Origin: Tenuifilaceae bacterium CYCD | GTDB taxonomy: Bacteria > Bacteroidota > Bacteroidia > Bacteroidales > Tenuifilaceae | Length of the DNA stretch: 64,000 nucleotides | Reading direction: 5' to 3' | NCBI GenBank assembly: GCA_036322835.1 | Contig: AP027304.1 | Location: 930,001-994,000, forward strand | Shown: positions 8,502 to 16,728 of the stretch, piece after piece | How positions within the stretch are numbered: the stretch's first letter is position 1 | Layout of the letters: every line of letters begins with the position of its first letter | Notes under the pieces: model-generated | What the model saw: the letters and a program-made list of their open reading frames with translations, nothing else | The model's database searches: none | What the model was told of the DNA's origin: nothing | Position numbers and translations under genes: made by a program

Positions 8502-9644
8502 TCACTTTAAAGGCTTGTTGGGCACTAATTTTATCATCCGCATTGCAAAATGTGTAAACACTATCGCAGGGTTTCCATTCTGCATAATGCACTCATAAGC
8601 CTGTGTAAACTCGTTGGTAATGTTAAAGATATTTTCGACCCCAATGAATGGTGAGAATTTCTGCCCAAAATCAGCCTCATCGCCCATCAAGTATGAAATA
8701 TCATCTAACCCCGCATTAAGCATTAAACTTTCGCGGGTTAAGCGCAATGAGTAATTTAAAAACTCCTTCTGATTCTCGCGACCCAGCCCAGCAGCATCGT
8801 CAACCCAATCCAATAGCCCAACTACATCCTTGGCATAGCTAAGGCGCATCAATCTCCGGTAAAGATCAAAATACTCACTCACATTACTATCAATAAGTTG
8901 CAATGCAGTGTAGAAATTTCCATTGGCAATACGGCTAATATCGTGAGCCCTTTCTGGTTCAAGGTTGAACTTCTCAAGCAGCACAGTTGCAATGCTCTCA
9001 CGAGCAATAGGCGGAACCATTATTTGCTGTGTTCGTGAAAGAATGGTTTTTATAATCAAATTCGGATTCTCGCTAACCATCAAAAAAACAGTCTTGGCTG
9101 GTGGCTCCTCAATCATTTTCAGTAACTTATTGGATGCCTGATTATTCATACGCTCGGGCAGCCAAATTATCATCACCTTATAATCGTTTTCAAAACTTTT
9201 AAGGTTTAACTTACGGATTACATCGGAAGCCGCAGCGGTACTGATAATGCCCTGCTTGTTCTCCATCCCAATCATCTCGTACCAATCGTTCTCGCCAAAG
9301 TAGGGATTAGAAATCAACGCCTCACGCCAAACGGTAAGCGTATCCTCAGCCTTATCGGAATCATCATCGCTACTACCTTCAGCTTTGGCTTTTGCCGGGT
9401 ACACGAAGTGTAAATCGGGGTGAATTAGTTTCGATAACTTTTTACACGATGGGCAAACTCCGCAGGAATCATCATCGCCCTTATTATCGCACATAATGTA
9501 CTGAGCATAGGCAATGGCTAGAGCCAACTTTCCTGTTCCTGCAGGCCCAACAAAAAGCTGTGCGTGAGGAATGCGGCTCTCCTTGGTAGCTATAATAAGA
9601 CGTTGCTTAACCTTTTCCTGACCAACAATATCCTTGAATTGCAT
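8502..9644 (-). CDS. holB: DNA polymerase III subunit delta'
   Basis: A 380-aa AAA+ clamp-loader subunit. From the ATG at 9644 the protein begins MQFKDIVGQEKVKQRL, the usual start of this family. It has a P-loop-like GPAGTGKLAL, a four-Cys zinc module CGVCPSC with an upstream CD, and an IEEPP plus LSRTQQI sensor-type segment. Delta' acts as a rigid member of the clamp loader that opens the sliding clamp. An in-frame start at 9803 would add 53 low-complexity residues encoded by an intergenic repeat tract, so I reject it. Confidence 0.92.
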   Translation of the reverse strand: MQFKDIVGQEKVKQRLIIATKESRIPHAQLFVGPAGTGKLALAIAYAQYIMCDNKGDDDSCGVCPSCKKLSKLIHPDLHFVYPAKAKAEGSSDDDSDKAEDTLTVWREALISNPYFGENDWYEMIGMENKQGIISTAAASDVIRKLNLKSFENDYKVMIIWLPERMNNQASNKLLKMIEEPPAKTVFLMVSENPNLIIKTILSRTQQIMVPPIARESIATVLLEKFNLEPERAHDISRIANGNFYTALQLIDSNVSEYFDLYRRLMRLSYAKDVVGLLDWVDDAAGLGRENQKEFLNYSLRLTRESLMLNAGLDDISYLMGDEADFGQKFSPFIGVENIFNITNEFTQAYECIMQNGNPAIVFTHFAMRMIKLVPNKPLK

Positions 9645-9715
9645 TATTATCCTTCTTTTTATTCCAGATGTCAAACTTACATTAAAAATATTATTTTTTC
9701 GCACGAGGATGATAC

Positions 9716-9770
9716 GAAGTTGAATGAAGTTAGAAGAAGTTAAAGGAAGTTGGGGGGAGTTAGAGGAATC
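9716..9770 (+). repeat. GAAGTTA-type degenerate microrepeat
   Basis: Five degenerate copies of a 7-13-bp word (GAAGTTGAAT, GAAGTTAGAA, GAAGTTAAAG, GAAGTTGGGG, GAGTTAGAGG) stand in tandem between holB and pgk. It resembles the GTTA/GTTG tracts elsewhere in the window and looks non-coding. Confidence 0.5.
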
Positions 9771-9881
9771 CCAAATATTCAATTTTTCTGCCAATGGAAT
9801 CAAATGGCTAGTGTATATTCCGAAATCAATCGATTGCGTGAAAAGTAGTTAAATTGAAGCCTCTATTCAAAACCAATTTCG

Positions 9882-9889
9882 TAATTTTG
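9882..9889 (+). promoter_or_regulatory. Putative -7 element for pgk
   Basis: TAATTTTG, a full match to TAnnTTTG, 28 bp before the chosen pgk start. It lies downstream of an in-frame start at 9854 and so argues against that longer form. Confidence 0.5.
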
Positions 9890-9916
9890 TTTGCGAAACT
9901 AAATATGATAAGGATT

Positions 9917-11179
9917 ATGATACTGATTGACAACTACAACTTTAATGGCAAGAAAGCCATTGTTAGGGTTGACTTCAATGTTCCCCTCGACAAAAAAACC
10001 TTTGAGGTTACCGACGATACCCGCATCCGCGGCGCACTTCCAACAATTAAGAAGATTTTAAAAGATGGTGGTTCGGCTATTCTGATGTCGCACCTTGGCC
10101 GTCCAGATGGAAAACCACAAGACAAATACTCTCTAAAGCACGTTTTACCTGCAATTGAGAAAAACCTTGGAATGAAGGTTAAGTTTGCTGACGACTGTAT
10201 GGGCGATGAAGCAAAGAAACTTGCAGCAGAACTTAAAGCAGGCGAAGTCCTTGTGCTTGAAAACCTAAGATACTACGAAGAAGAGGAGGGAAAAGCCTAC
10301 AGTTTACCCGAAGATGCTAGTGAGGAGCAAAAGAAAGAAGCTAAAGCAAGAATTAAGGAGAGCCAAAAAAACTTTGTTAAGCAGCTTGCTGGTTATGCAA
10401 ATTGCTATGTAAACGATGCTTTTGGAACTGCTCACCGTGCTCACGCTTCCACAGCTCTTATTGCTGCACATTTTCCAAACGATAGTATGTTTGGCTACCT
10501 AATCAATAGTGAGCTAAATGCTATGGACAAGGTACTTAAGGCTGCTGAAAAACCTTTCACTGCAATTATGGGTGGAGCAAAGGTTTCCGATAAGATTCTA
10601 ATTATCGAAAATCTTTTAGATAGAGTTGATAACCTTATTATTGGTGGTGGTATGACCTACACCTTCATTAAGGCTCAGGGTGGAAAGATTGGTAAATCTA
10701 TCTGCGAGGAGGATAAACTCGACCTTGCAAAGCAACTATTGGAGAAAGCCAAAGCAAAAGGTGTAAAGGTTTACCTTCCTGTTGATGCGGTTAATGCCGA
10801 TGCCTTTGATGCTAACGCAAACACCAAAATCACTGCAATTGACCAAACACCCGATGGTTGGATGGGATTGGATATTGCCTCAGAATCAGTTAAAATACTT
10901 TCAAAAGTTATTTCTGAGTCCAAAACAATCCTTTGGAATGGCCCAATGGGTGTATTTGAGATGGAGAAATTTGCCAACGGTACTTCCGAAATTGCGAAGG
11001 CAATTGCTGCTGCTACCGAAAAAGGTGCTTTCAGCCTTGTGGGCGGTGGCGATTCCGTTGCCGCTGTTAACAAGAACAAACTAGCCGATAAAATATCGTA
11101 CGTTTCAACTGGCGGTGGCGCTATGTTGGAGTACATGGAGGGTAAAGAACTTCCAGGCATTAAGGCTATTAGAGGATAA
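9917..11179 (+). CDS. pgk: Phosphoglycerate kinase
   Basis: A 420-aa glycolytic enzyme that converts 1,3-bisphosphoglycerate and ADP to 3-phosphoglycerate and ATP. The N-terminal domain has [12 protein letters not shown] and SHLGRPDG, the hinge-proximal part has GGAKVSDK, and the C-terminal nucleotide domain has WNGPMGVFE and [11 protein letters not shown] Lys/Glu-rich insertion (about 117-140) is common in Bacteroidota members. I chose the ATG at 9917 because the product then begins as its relatives do. ATG 9905 (four residues longer) is also possible. Confidence 0.96.
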   Translation: MILIDNYNFNGKKAIVRVDFNVPLDKKTFEVTDDTRIRGALPTIKKILKDGGSAILMSHLGRPDGKPQDKYSLKHVLPAIEKNLGMKVKFADDCMGDEAKKLAAELKAGEVLVLENLRYYEEEEGKAYSLPEDASEEQKKEAKARIKESQKNFVKQLAGYANCYVNDAFGTAHRAHASTALIAAHFPNDSMFGYLINSELNAMDKVLKAAEKPFTAIMGGAKVSDKILIIENLLDRVDNLIIGGGMTYTFIKAQGGKIGKSICEEDKLDLAKQLLEKAKAKGVKVYLPVDAVNADAFDANANTKITAIDQTPDGWMGLDIASESVKILSKVISESKTILWNGPMGVFEMEKFANGTSEIAKAIAAATEKGAFSLVGGGDSVAAVNKNKLADKISYVSTGGGAMLEYMEGKELPGIKAIRG

Positions 11180-11191
11180 TTTTTTGCAACC

Positions 11192-11224
11192 AACCCTGTC
11201 AGGGTTTAAAACCCTGACAGGGTT
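11192..11224. repeat. Perfect palindromic element between pgk and the acyl-protein synthetase
   Basis: Two 15-bp arms (AACCCTGTCAGGGTT and AACCCTGACAGGGTT) are exact reverse complements separated by 3 bp. Each arm is itself a 7-bp inverted repeat around one central base. Downstream is a T-rich stretch (ATTTCTTTTATT), so it may act as a terminator or processing site for pgk. Similar CCCTGACAGGG palindromes are, to my recollection, frequent between genes in Bacteroidota, so it may be a REP-like dispersed element. No second copy was seen in this window. Confidence 0.8.
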
Positions 11225-11240
11225 ATTTCTTTTATTACGT

Positions 11241-12221
11241 ATGGACTTCAAATCCAAAATATTTAACATATCCAGTAACGAGGAATTTCAGGAGATTGCG
11301 CTTGAGGTTTTTCGTCATCAATTCAATAATATCAAGGTTTACAACGAGTATGTAACCCTTTTGGGAATTAACCCAAATAGTGTTGACACCATTGAGAAGA
11401 TTCCTTTTTTACCCATACAATTCTTCAAAACTCACGATGTAATTGGCAACAACCTTTCGCTTGAGATTGTATTCACCAGTAGCGGCACAACTGGTAACGA
11501 AACCAGCAGGCATCAAGTTTCAGATGTATCGCTTTATGTTGATAGCTTTACCAAAGGATTTGAACTGTTTTACGGAAAACCTAGCGATTACTGCATTCTT
11601 GCATTGCTCCCAGCTTACCTTGAACGTACGGGCTCATCGCTGGTGTATATGGTTGATGAGTTGATAAAGCAAAGCAATAACCCCAATAGTGGCTTTTTCC
11701 TAAACCAGTACGACGAATTGGTTGATTTGTTGGTAAAACTAAACACCAGCGGACAAAAATGCTTGCTGATAGGCGTAACATTTGCTTTGCTCGATTTGGC
11801 AGAGAAGTTTAACCTCAACCTAAGCCATACCATTGTAATGGAAACAGGCGGAATGAAAGGCCGCCGCAAGGAGATGATACGCGAGGAGCTACACTCCATT
11901 CTTTGCAAATCGTTTGGTGTTGAAGCAATACACTCCGAGTATGGAATGACTGAGTTGCTTTCGCAAGCGTACTCCAACGGAAATGGAATTTTCCGTTGCC
12001 CACCGTGGATGAAAATTCTTGTAAGAAACCCTTACGACCCGCTACATTCCAAAACCACCGCAAGTAGTGGAGCAATAAATGTTATAGATTTAGCCAACGT
12101 AAACTCCTGCTCATTTATTCAAACGCAGGATATGGGAAAACTCTTTGCCGATGGCAGCTTTGAGGTGATGGGAAGGATGGATAATGCTCCGATTAGAGGG
12201 TGTAATTTGTTGGTTTACTAA
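11241..12221 (+). CDS. LuxE-like acyl-protein synthetase (adenylate-forming)
   Basis: A 326-aa protein of the LuxE/acyl-protein synthetase family, related to the ANL adenylating enzymes. It has the P-loop-like FTSSGTTG (78-85), a MESGG-like METGG and EYGMTELLSQAY in the middle, and a C-terminal QTQDMGKL and GRMDNAP segment. In luminous bacteria LuxE activates fatty acids and forms an acyl-enzyme. No luxC/D/A/B gene is here, so the substrate is unknown. Stand-alone copies occur widely in Bacteroidota. It begins 61 bp after pgk. I used the ATG at 11241, because a frame upstream overlaps pgk in another phase. Confidence 0.78.
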   Translation: MDFKSKIFNISSNEEFQEIALEVFRHQFNNIKVYNEYVTLLGINPNSVDTIEKIPFLPIQFFKTHDVIGNNLSLEIVFTSSGTTGNETSRHQVSDVSLYVDSFTKGFELFYGKPSDYCILALLPAYLERTGSSLVYMVDELIKQSNNPNSGFFLNQYDELVDLLVKLNTSGQKCLLIGVTFALLDLAEKFNLNLSHTIVMETGGMKGRRKEMIREELHSILCKSFGVEAIHSEYGMTELLSQAYSNGNGIFRCPPWMKILVRNPYDPLHSKTTASSGAINVIDLANVNSCSFIQTQDMGKLFADGSFEVMGRMDNAPIRGCNLLVY

Positions 12222-12239
12222 TGCAGAAGCAAGATGTCA

Positions 12240-12272
12240 GACATCAGATATTAGATAAATCAAATGTCAGAG
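12240..12272 (+). repeat. ATGTCAGA/CATCAGAT low-complexity intergenic tract
   Basis: Words of the type GATGTCAG, ACATCAGAT, AATGTCAGA follow one another between two convergent genes. It is another degenerate tandem tract, non-coding in appearance. Confidence 0.4.
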
Positions 12273-12280
12273 AGTTTAAA

Positions 12281-13516
12281 CTATAAACTTTCCCTATCGT
12301 TCGAATTGAGAATACGCTTTGTTATCATCCTCACAGGAAAACGAGCGGCAACAAACCCGATAATTAAAACAACCAAGAGTATTAGTCCGATATCACCAAA
12401 CTGAATATCTACAGGGTAAGCATCTATGATAAAGTTACCTCGTCCTTCGAGCTTAATCAACTTAAAGGTAATTTGTGCCCAGCAAACAATCAATCCAAGG
12501 ATAGTTCCAATTATTGTTCCGCCAATGGAAATCAGCAATCCCTCCGCCATGAATATTTTGCGGATTAAATCGTTGTCGGCACCAAGGCTACGAAGAGTCT
12601 CAACATCCTTGCGTTTTTCAATTATCAACATCGATAGTGAACCAACAATGTTGAAAGAGGCAATTATCAAGATTAATGTAAGAATCATCCCAATAGCAAA
12701 CTTTTCCGATTTCATGGTTCGGTAAAGCGATTCGTTCTGCTGATAACGGTTCTGTACCTTAAAATTACTGCCAAGAATTTGCTCAACTTCATGCTTCAAC
12801 TTCTCAGGCTTATATTCTTTTGTGGCTTTCAATTCTACCGAGGTTACCGTTGTTGAATCGTAATTAAGCAAATCGCGTACAACCTCAACCGGCGCTATAA
12901 CATACTGCGTATCGAAATCCTGCTCAACCGCAAATACTCCCGATGGCATTATATTCTTCCTCCCAAATGCCGATTCTACTGACAATGTTGTCTTTCCCCG
13001 TTTGGGAACATATATGGCCAATGGATCAAAATGTGCCAAACTCGCATTCAGATAGTATGCAACCCCCTGCCCCATTATTGCCATTGGTTGACTTCCATTC
13101 CAAAGCTTAAATTCTCCATCAACCAGCATTGAATCAACTCCTGTTAAATCGACATAATTACGGCTAACACCTTTGATAATTCCAATGTGCTGCTTGCTCC
13201 GATAACGGAACAATGCATTCTCCTCAAGAATTTCGGCAAATACAGCAACTCCATTGTGATGACGAATCTTATCGAACTCAGCAGTTGTAACGCTAAAGGT
13301 TTTGCCCACACGTGGTAAAATACGAACATCGGAGTCGATACTTGAGTAAAGGCGTCCAATAAGCGAATCGAATCCGTTAAATACCGAAAGCACTATAACC
13401 AAAGCCATAACCCCAGTAGCAACACCCACCAACGATATTATCGAAATAATATTGATGATGTTATGCGATTTCTTCGCAAATAGGTATCGACGGGCTATGT
13501 AGAAGGGTAATCGCAT
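12281..13516 (-). CDS. ABC transporter permease, LolC/LolE (FtsX-like) family
   Basis: A 411-aa integral membrane protein with one N-terminal membrane segment (about 20-45), a large periplasmic MacB-like domain (about 46-265) and three C-terminal segments (about 270-300, 320-345, 370-395) of the FtsX fold. The sequence ETLRSLGAD in the cytoplasmic coupling loop is typical. LolC/E with ATPase LolD releases outer-membrane lipoproteins from the inner membrane. No ATPase gene is adjacent. It ends the minus-strand rbfA-methyltransferase-permease group. Confidence 0.9.
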   Translation of the reverse strand: MRLPFYIARRYLFAKKSHNIINIISIISLVGVATGVMALVIVLSVFNGFDSLIGRLYSSIDSDVRILPRVGKTFSVTTAEFDKIRHHNGVAVFAEILEENALFRYRSKQHIGIIKGVSRNYVDLTGVDSMLVDGEFKLWNGSQPMAIMGQGVAYYLNASLAHFDPLAIYVPKRGKTTLSVESAFGRKNIMPSGVFAVEQDFDTQYVIAPVEVVRDLLNYDSTTVTSVELKATKEYKPEKLKHEVEQILGSNFKVQNRYQQNESLYRTMKSEKFAIGMILTLILIIASFNIVGSLSMLIIEKRKDVETLRSLGADNDLIRKIFMAEGLLISIGGTIIGTILGLIVCWAQITFKLIKLEGRGNFIIDAYPVDIQFGDIGLILLVVLIIGFVAARFPVRMITKRILNSNDRESL

Positions 13517-13598
13517 GGGTTAGTTTTATTCTGCTAAAATTTACTGCAAGGCATTTTTCCAGAAAATTCAAAAATCAACATTTCTTGTTCGTTATTCC

Positions 13599-14369
13599 CT
13601 AGGATTTTCTACAAACATAAAGAATTTCGTCCTTGGGTAACGCATAGCGCTCAACCAATTGTGCAGAAAAGGTTTTCACAAAGTCGTTCTCCTCCACAAC
13701 AAACCCAGCGTTGCGCAATCTATCGCCATAATCCCTTCCATACAAGCGCAAATGATCGCGTTGTTGGTAGTGCTTTTCACGTAATTCGGGGGTGTTGATA
13801 GATGGATCTTCAAGCGTCTTTTCCATCGATAAATCCATTGGAACCTGAAGGATTGCAAAACCATTAGGTTTTAGAACTCTATGTATTTCCTGCATTGCCT
13901 TATGATCGGAATCTACGTGCTCAAGTACATGGTTACAAATAACTACATCAAACTGTGAATCGGGAAATGGAATTGCCTGCACATCCATTTTCACATCGGC
14001 CCACGGCGAAATTAAATCGGCCGTGATGTATTCCAAATTCTTCTGCTTTTTGAAAAGTTTCAGAAAGCAATACTCTGGGGCAATGTGTAATACTCTTTGA
14101 GGTTCCGTAAAGAAATTTGTTTTCTCTCGTAGGTAAAGCCAAATTAACCGATGCCGTTCCAACGACATGGAATGCGGCGCAAGGGCGTTTTCTCGCACAT
14201 TAGTTCTACCGTATGGCAACAATTTGCGATATTTTTTACCCGAAATTGGATCCTCGAACTTTTTTCCAAGATAAAAGAAACCCAAAGTTCTGAGTGCAAA
14301 CGCCGCGAAAAGTTGAAGGTAATGTCGGGGAATAAATCTTGTGGTAAAAGAAATAAGAAACTTAATCAT
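13599..14369 (-). CDS. Class I SAM-dependent methyltransferase (type 11)
   Basis: A 256-aa protein: a basic N-terminal segment, a short module reading LPYGRTNVRENALAP and SLERHRLIWLYL (about 52-82), then a Rossmann methyltransferase with VLHIAPE (motif I), DVVICNHVLEHV and LKPNGFAILQVP. The N-terminal module looks like the treble-clef finger of related methyltransferases, but the Cys pairs are replaced (DPISG and APHS). The substrate is unknown. It lies 8 bp downstream of rbfA and is followed by a LolC/E permease gene. The gene context does not identify the target. Confidence 0.82.
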   Translation of the reverse strand: MIKFLISFTTRFIPRHYLQLFAAFALRTLGFFYLGKKFEDPISGKKYRKLLPYGRTNVRENALAPHSMSLERHRLIWLYLREKTNFFTEPQRVLHIAPEYCFLKLFKKQKNLEYITADLISPWADVKMDVQAIPFPDSQFDVVICNHVLEHVDSDHKAMQEIHRVLKPNGFAILQVPMDLSMEKTLEDPSINTPELREKHYQQRDHLRLYGRDYGDRLRNAGFVVEENDFVKTFSAQLVERYALPKDEILYVCRKS

Positions 14370-14376
14370 CGGCGAA

Positions 14377-14715
14377 TTATTGATTTAATAAACGGTCAAT
14401 ATTTTCAATGTAATCCAAGGAGTCATCAACAAAAAAGGCCAACTCGGGAATAACACGAAGTTGGTGCCTTACTCGCTTACCAAGCTCCATTCTTAAGGTT
14501 TTAACATGATGACGAATTAACTCCAAGGTAGCCTCGGTGCCCTGTGTTGGGAATATGCTAACGTAAATTTTTGCCAATCCAAGATCGGGACTAACCCTAA
14601 CCGACGTAACGGTTATCATTTTACCGGGGAATAACGCTGCTCCCTCTCTCTGAAAAATCTCTCCAAGGTCTTTTTGAATCAACCGCGCAACCTTTTGCAG
14701 TCTTGTTCCTTCCAT
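14377..14715 (-). CDS. rbfA: 30S ribosome-binding factor A
   Basis: A 112-aa KH-like protein that assists 16S rRNA processing and late 30S maturation. It has the family features TRLQKVARLIQKDLGEIF at the N-terminus, VTSVRVSPDLGLAKIYVS in the middle, and LRVIPELAFFVDDSLDY towards the end. Length is normal. It heads a minus-strand group with the methyltransferase and permease genes. Confidence 0.95.
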   Translation of the reverse strand: MEGTRLQKVARLIQKDLGEIFQREGAALFPGKMITVTSVRVSPDLGLAKIYVSIFPTQGTEATLELIRHHVKTLRMELGKRVRHQLRVIPELAFFVDDSLDYIENIDRLLNQ

Positions 14716-14734
14716 AGTTTTCTAATCTTTTTTG

Positions 14735-14742
14735 CAAAGATA
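14735..14742 (-). promoter_or_regulatory. Putative -7 element for rbfA
   Basis: TATCTTTG on the minus strand, a full TAnnTTTG match, 19 bp before the rbfA ATG. No clear -33. Confidence 0.5.
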
Positions 14743-14783
14743 CTCTTTAATAGCGAAAAAGAGATTAGTGAACAGTAAGAAGT

Positions 14784-14858
14784 TCGTTGATTGTTGTTAG
14801 TTGTTGGTTGTTCCTGAAGAATTTCTATCAACATTCAACCACCAACTTTCAACTAAAT
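14784..14858 (+). repeat. Intergenic GTTG-rich/CAAC-rich repeat region (copy 3)
   Basis: The left part is a chain of GTTG words (GTTGATTGTTGTTAGTTG), and the right part (about 14826-14855) is a chain of CAAC words. They are complementary and could fold together. It lies between the divergent rbfA and ispG genes, just outside the ispG -7 element, and resembles the tracts at 5645-5680 and 8453-8486. Confidence 0.5.
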
Positions 14859-14863
14859 TCCAT

Positions 14864-14871
14864 TATTTTTG
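14864..14871 (+). promoter_or_regulatory. Putative -7 element for ispG
   Basis: TATTTTTG, a full TAnnTTTG match, 18 bp before the ispG ATG. No clear -33. Confidence 0.5.
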
Positions 14872-14889
14872 TAAAAAATTGACAATTCG

Positions 14890-16722
14890 ATGACCAATAA
14901 TAAATACTGCATCACGTTTAGTGATTACATCCGACGCAAAAGCATTGAGGTGAATATTGGCGGAACTCCTATGGGCGGTATTAATCCTGTTCGGGTTCAA
15001 ACCATGACCACCACAAATACCAACGATACACTTGCAACCGTTGAACAGTGCATAAGGGCCGCTAAGGCTGGTGCCGAATACGTTCGAATCACGACGCAAG
15101 GCGTGAAGGAAGCTTCAAATTTGGAAAATATTAAACGTGAACTGATAAGTCGAGGGTTCAACATTCCTCTTGTTGCCGATGTGCATTTTAACCCTGCCGC
15201 TGCGCTTGAGGCTGCAAAACATGTGGAAAAAGTTAGGATTAATCCAGGAAATTTTGTTGATCCAAGGGCTAAATTTGAGAATATAAACTACACCGACGAG
15301 GAGTACTCTCTGGAATTAAATAGGATTGAGGAGAAATTAATTCCATTGCTCGAAACATGTAAAATGCGCAAGGTTGCCATAAGAATTGGCGTAAACCATG
15401 GTTCGCTTTCCGATAGAGTTATGAGCCGTTATGGCGATACCCCTGAAGGAATGGTGGAATCGGCACTAGAGTTCCTAAGGATCTGCAGAAAACATAAGTT
15501 CGATGATATTGTAATTTCAATGAAATCGAGCAATACCAGAGTAATGGCTCATGCTGTTCGTTTACTAGTTAGCATGATGAACCAAGAGGATATGCATTAC
15601 CCTTTGCACCTTGGTGTAACAGAGGCCGGTGATGGCGAGGATGGAAGAATTAAATCGGCGGTGGGTATTGGAACGCTTCTTTCCGATGGAATTGGAGATA
15701 CTATAAGGGTTTCGCTTACCGAAGAACCCGAAAACGAGATTCCTGTTGCACAGAAACTGGTGTCATATTTCCATAATCGACAAACAAAACCAACTATCAA
15801 TCCAATAGAGAACCTGCCATACAGCCCTTACAGCTACTCGCGCCGAGAAACCATCAATGTTAACAATATTGGTTCTTCGAATCCTCCGGTTGTGATTGCC
15901 GATTTAACAAATCAGCGTAAAATTGATGAATCAACTCTTAGCCAATGGGGCTGGAACTACAATGCAAAAGAGAAAAATTGGAAAAGAAACGATATTGCTG
16001 CCGACTATTTTTGGGTTGATAATGCTCAATTCAACTCATCAATAAATACCGATGGTCTAGCAATTATCTCAAATTTCATACGAATTAACTACAGCAATTT
16101 GGCAAATACAGAATTATTGAATCACTTAAAAAAAGATTCTAAATCCATTCTTGTTTTAGAATCCGATAACAAAAACGGATTTGCCGAGCAACGTGCCGCC
16201 TTTATTCAGTTAATGGAGGCTGGAGTTAATTTACCCGTGATTATTCACCGCAGCTATTCCGATTCCAACAAGGAAGACTTCCAGCTAAAAGCCGCATCAG
16301 ATTTTGGTGCGTTACTTATCGATGGTTTAGGCGATGGCGTTATGATTACAGCGCCATCTATCCCCAGTAATGATATTTGCTCAACTGCATATACAATACT
16401 TCAAGCAGCAAGAACAAGAGTATCCAAAACCGAATATATATCGTGTCCGGGCTGTGGACGAACGCTATTTAGCCTACAGCAAACCTTACAAAAAGTTAAA
16501 GCAAGCACATCGCAACTAAAGGGTCTGAAAATAGGCGTAATGGGCTGCATTGTAAATGGCCCCGGCGAAATGGCCGACGCCAATTACGGTTATGTTGGCG
16601 CTGGTCCTGGACGTATTAATCTTTACAAAGGAAAAGAGGTGATAAAGAAAAATATTCCTGAAGAAAATGCAATTGAGGAATTAATCAATATAATCAAAGA
16701 AAACAGGGATTGGAAGGAGTAG
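14890..16722 (+). CDS. ispG: (E)-4-hydroxy-3-methylbut-2-enyl-diphosphate synthase, long plant/Bacteroidota form
   Basis: A 610-aa [4Fe-4S] enzyme of the MEP isoprenoid pathway, converting MEcPP to HMBPP. The N-terminal TIM barrel (about 10-290) has VRVQTMTTTNT, VADVHFNP and RINPGNF. The C-terminal Fe-S domain has CPGCGRTLF (Cys near 519 and 522) and GCIVNGPGEMADANYGYVG (Cys near 553, catalytic Glu following). Between them is an insertion of roughly 230 residues, as in plant and Bacteroidota/Chlamydia-type enzymes, which makes it much longer than the ~370-aa E. coli form. It converges with the MFS gene, 6 bp between stops. Confidence 0.96.
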   Translation: MTNNKYCITFSDYIRRKSIEVNIGGTPMGGINPVRVQTMTTTNTNDTLATVEQCIRAAKAGAEYVRITTQGVKEASNLENIKRELISRGFNIPLVADVHFNPAAALEAAKHVEKVRINPGNFVDPRAKFENINYTDEEYSLELNRIEEKLIPLLETCKMRKVAIRIGVNHGSLSDRVMSRYGDTPEGMVESALEFLRICRKHKFDDIVISMKSSNTRVMAHAVRLLVSMMNQEDMHYPLHLGVTEAGDGEDGRIKSAVGIGTLLSDGIGDTIRVSLTEEPENEIPVAQKLVSYFHNRQTKPTINPIENLPYSPYSYSRRETINVNNIGSSNPPVVIADLTNQRKIDESTLSQWGWNYNAKEKNWKRNDIAADYFWVDNAQFNSSINTDGLAIISNFIRINYSNLANTELLNHLKKDSKSILVLESDNKNGFAEQRAAFIQLMEAGVNLPVIIHRSYSDSNKEDFQLKAASDFGALLIDGLGDGVMITAPSIPSNDICSTAYTILQAARTRVSKTEYISCPGCGRTLFSLQQTLQKVKASTSQLKGLKIGVMGCIVNGPGEMADANYGYVGAGPGRINLYKGKEVIKKNIPEENAIEELINIIKENRDWKE

Positions 16723-16728
16723 CATTGA

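Noticed and set aside
8502-9803. A longer holB start at 9803
   Set aside because: The added 53 residues come from a degenerate microrepeat tract, and the family start MQFKDIVGQE fits the ATG at 9644.
9854-11179. A longer pgk start at 9854
   Set aside because: The -7-like element at 9882-9889 lies downstream of it and the extra residues do not match the family.
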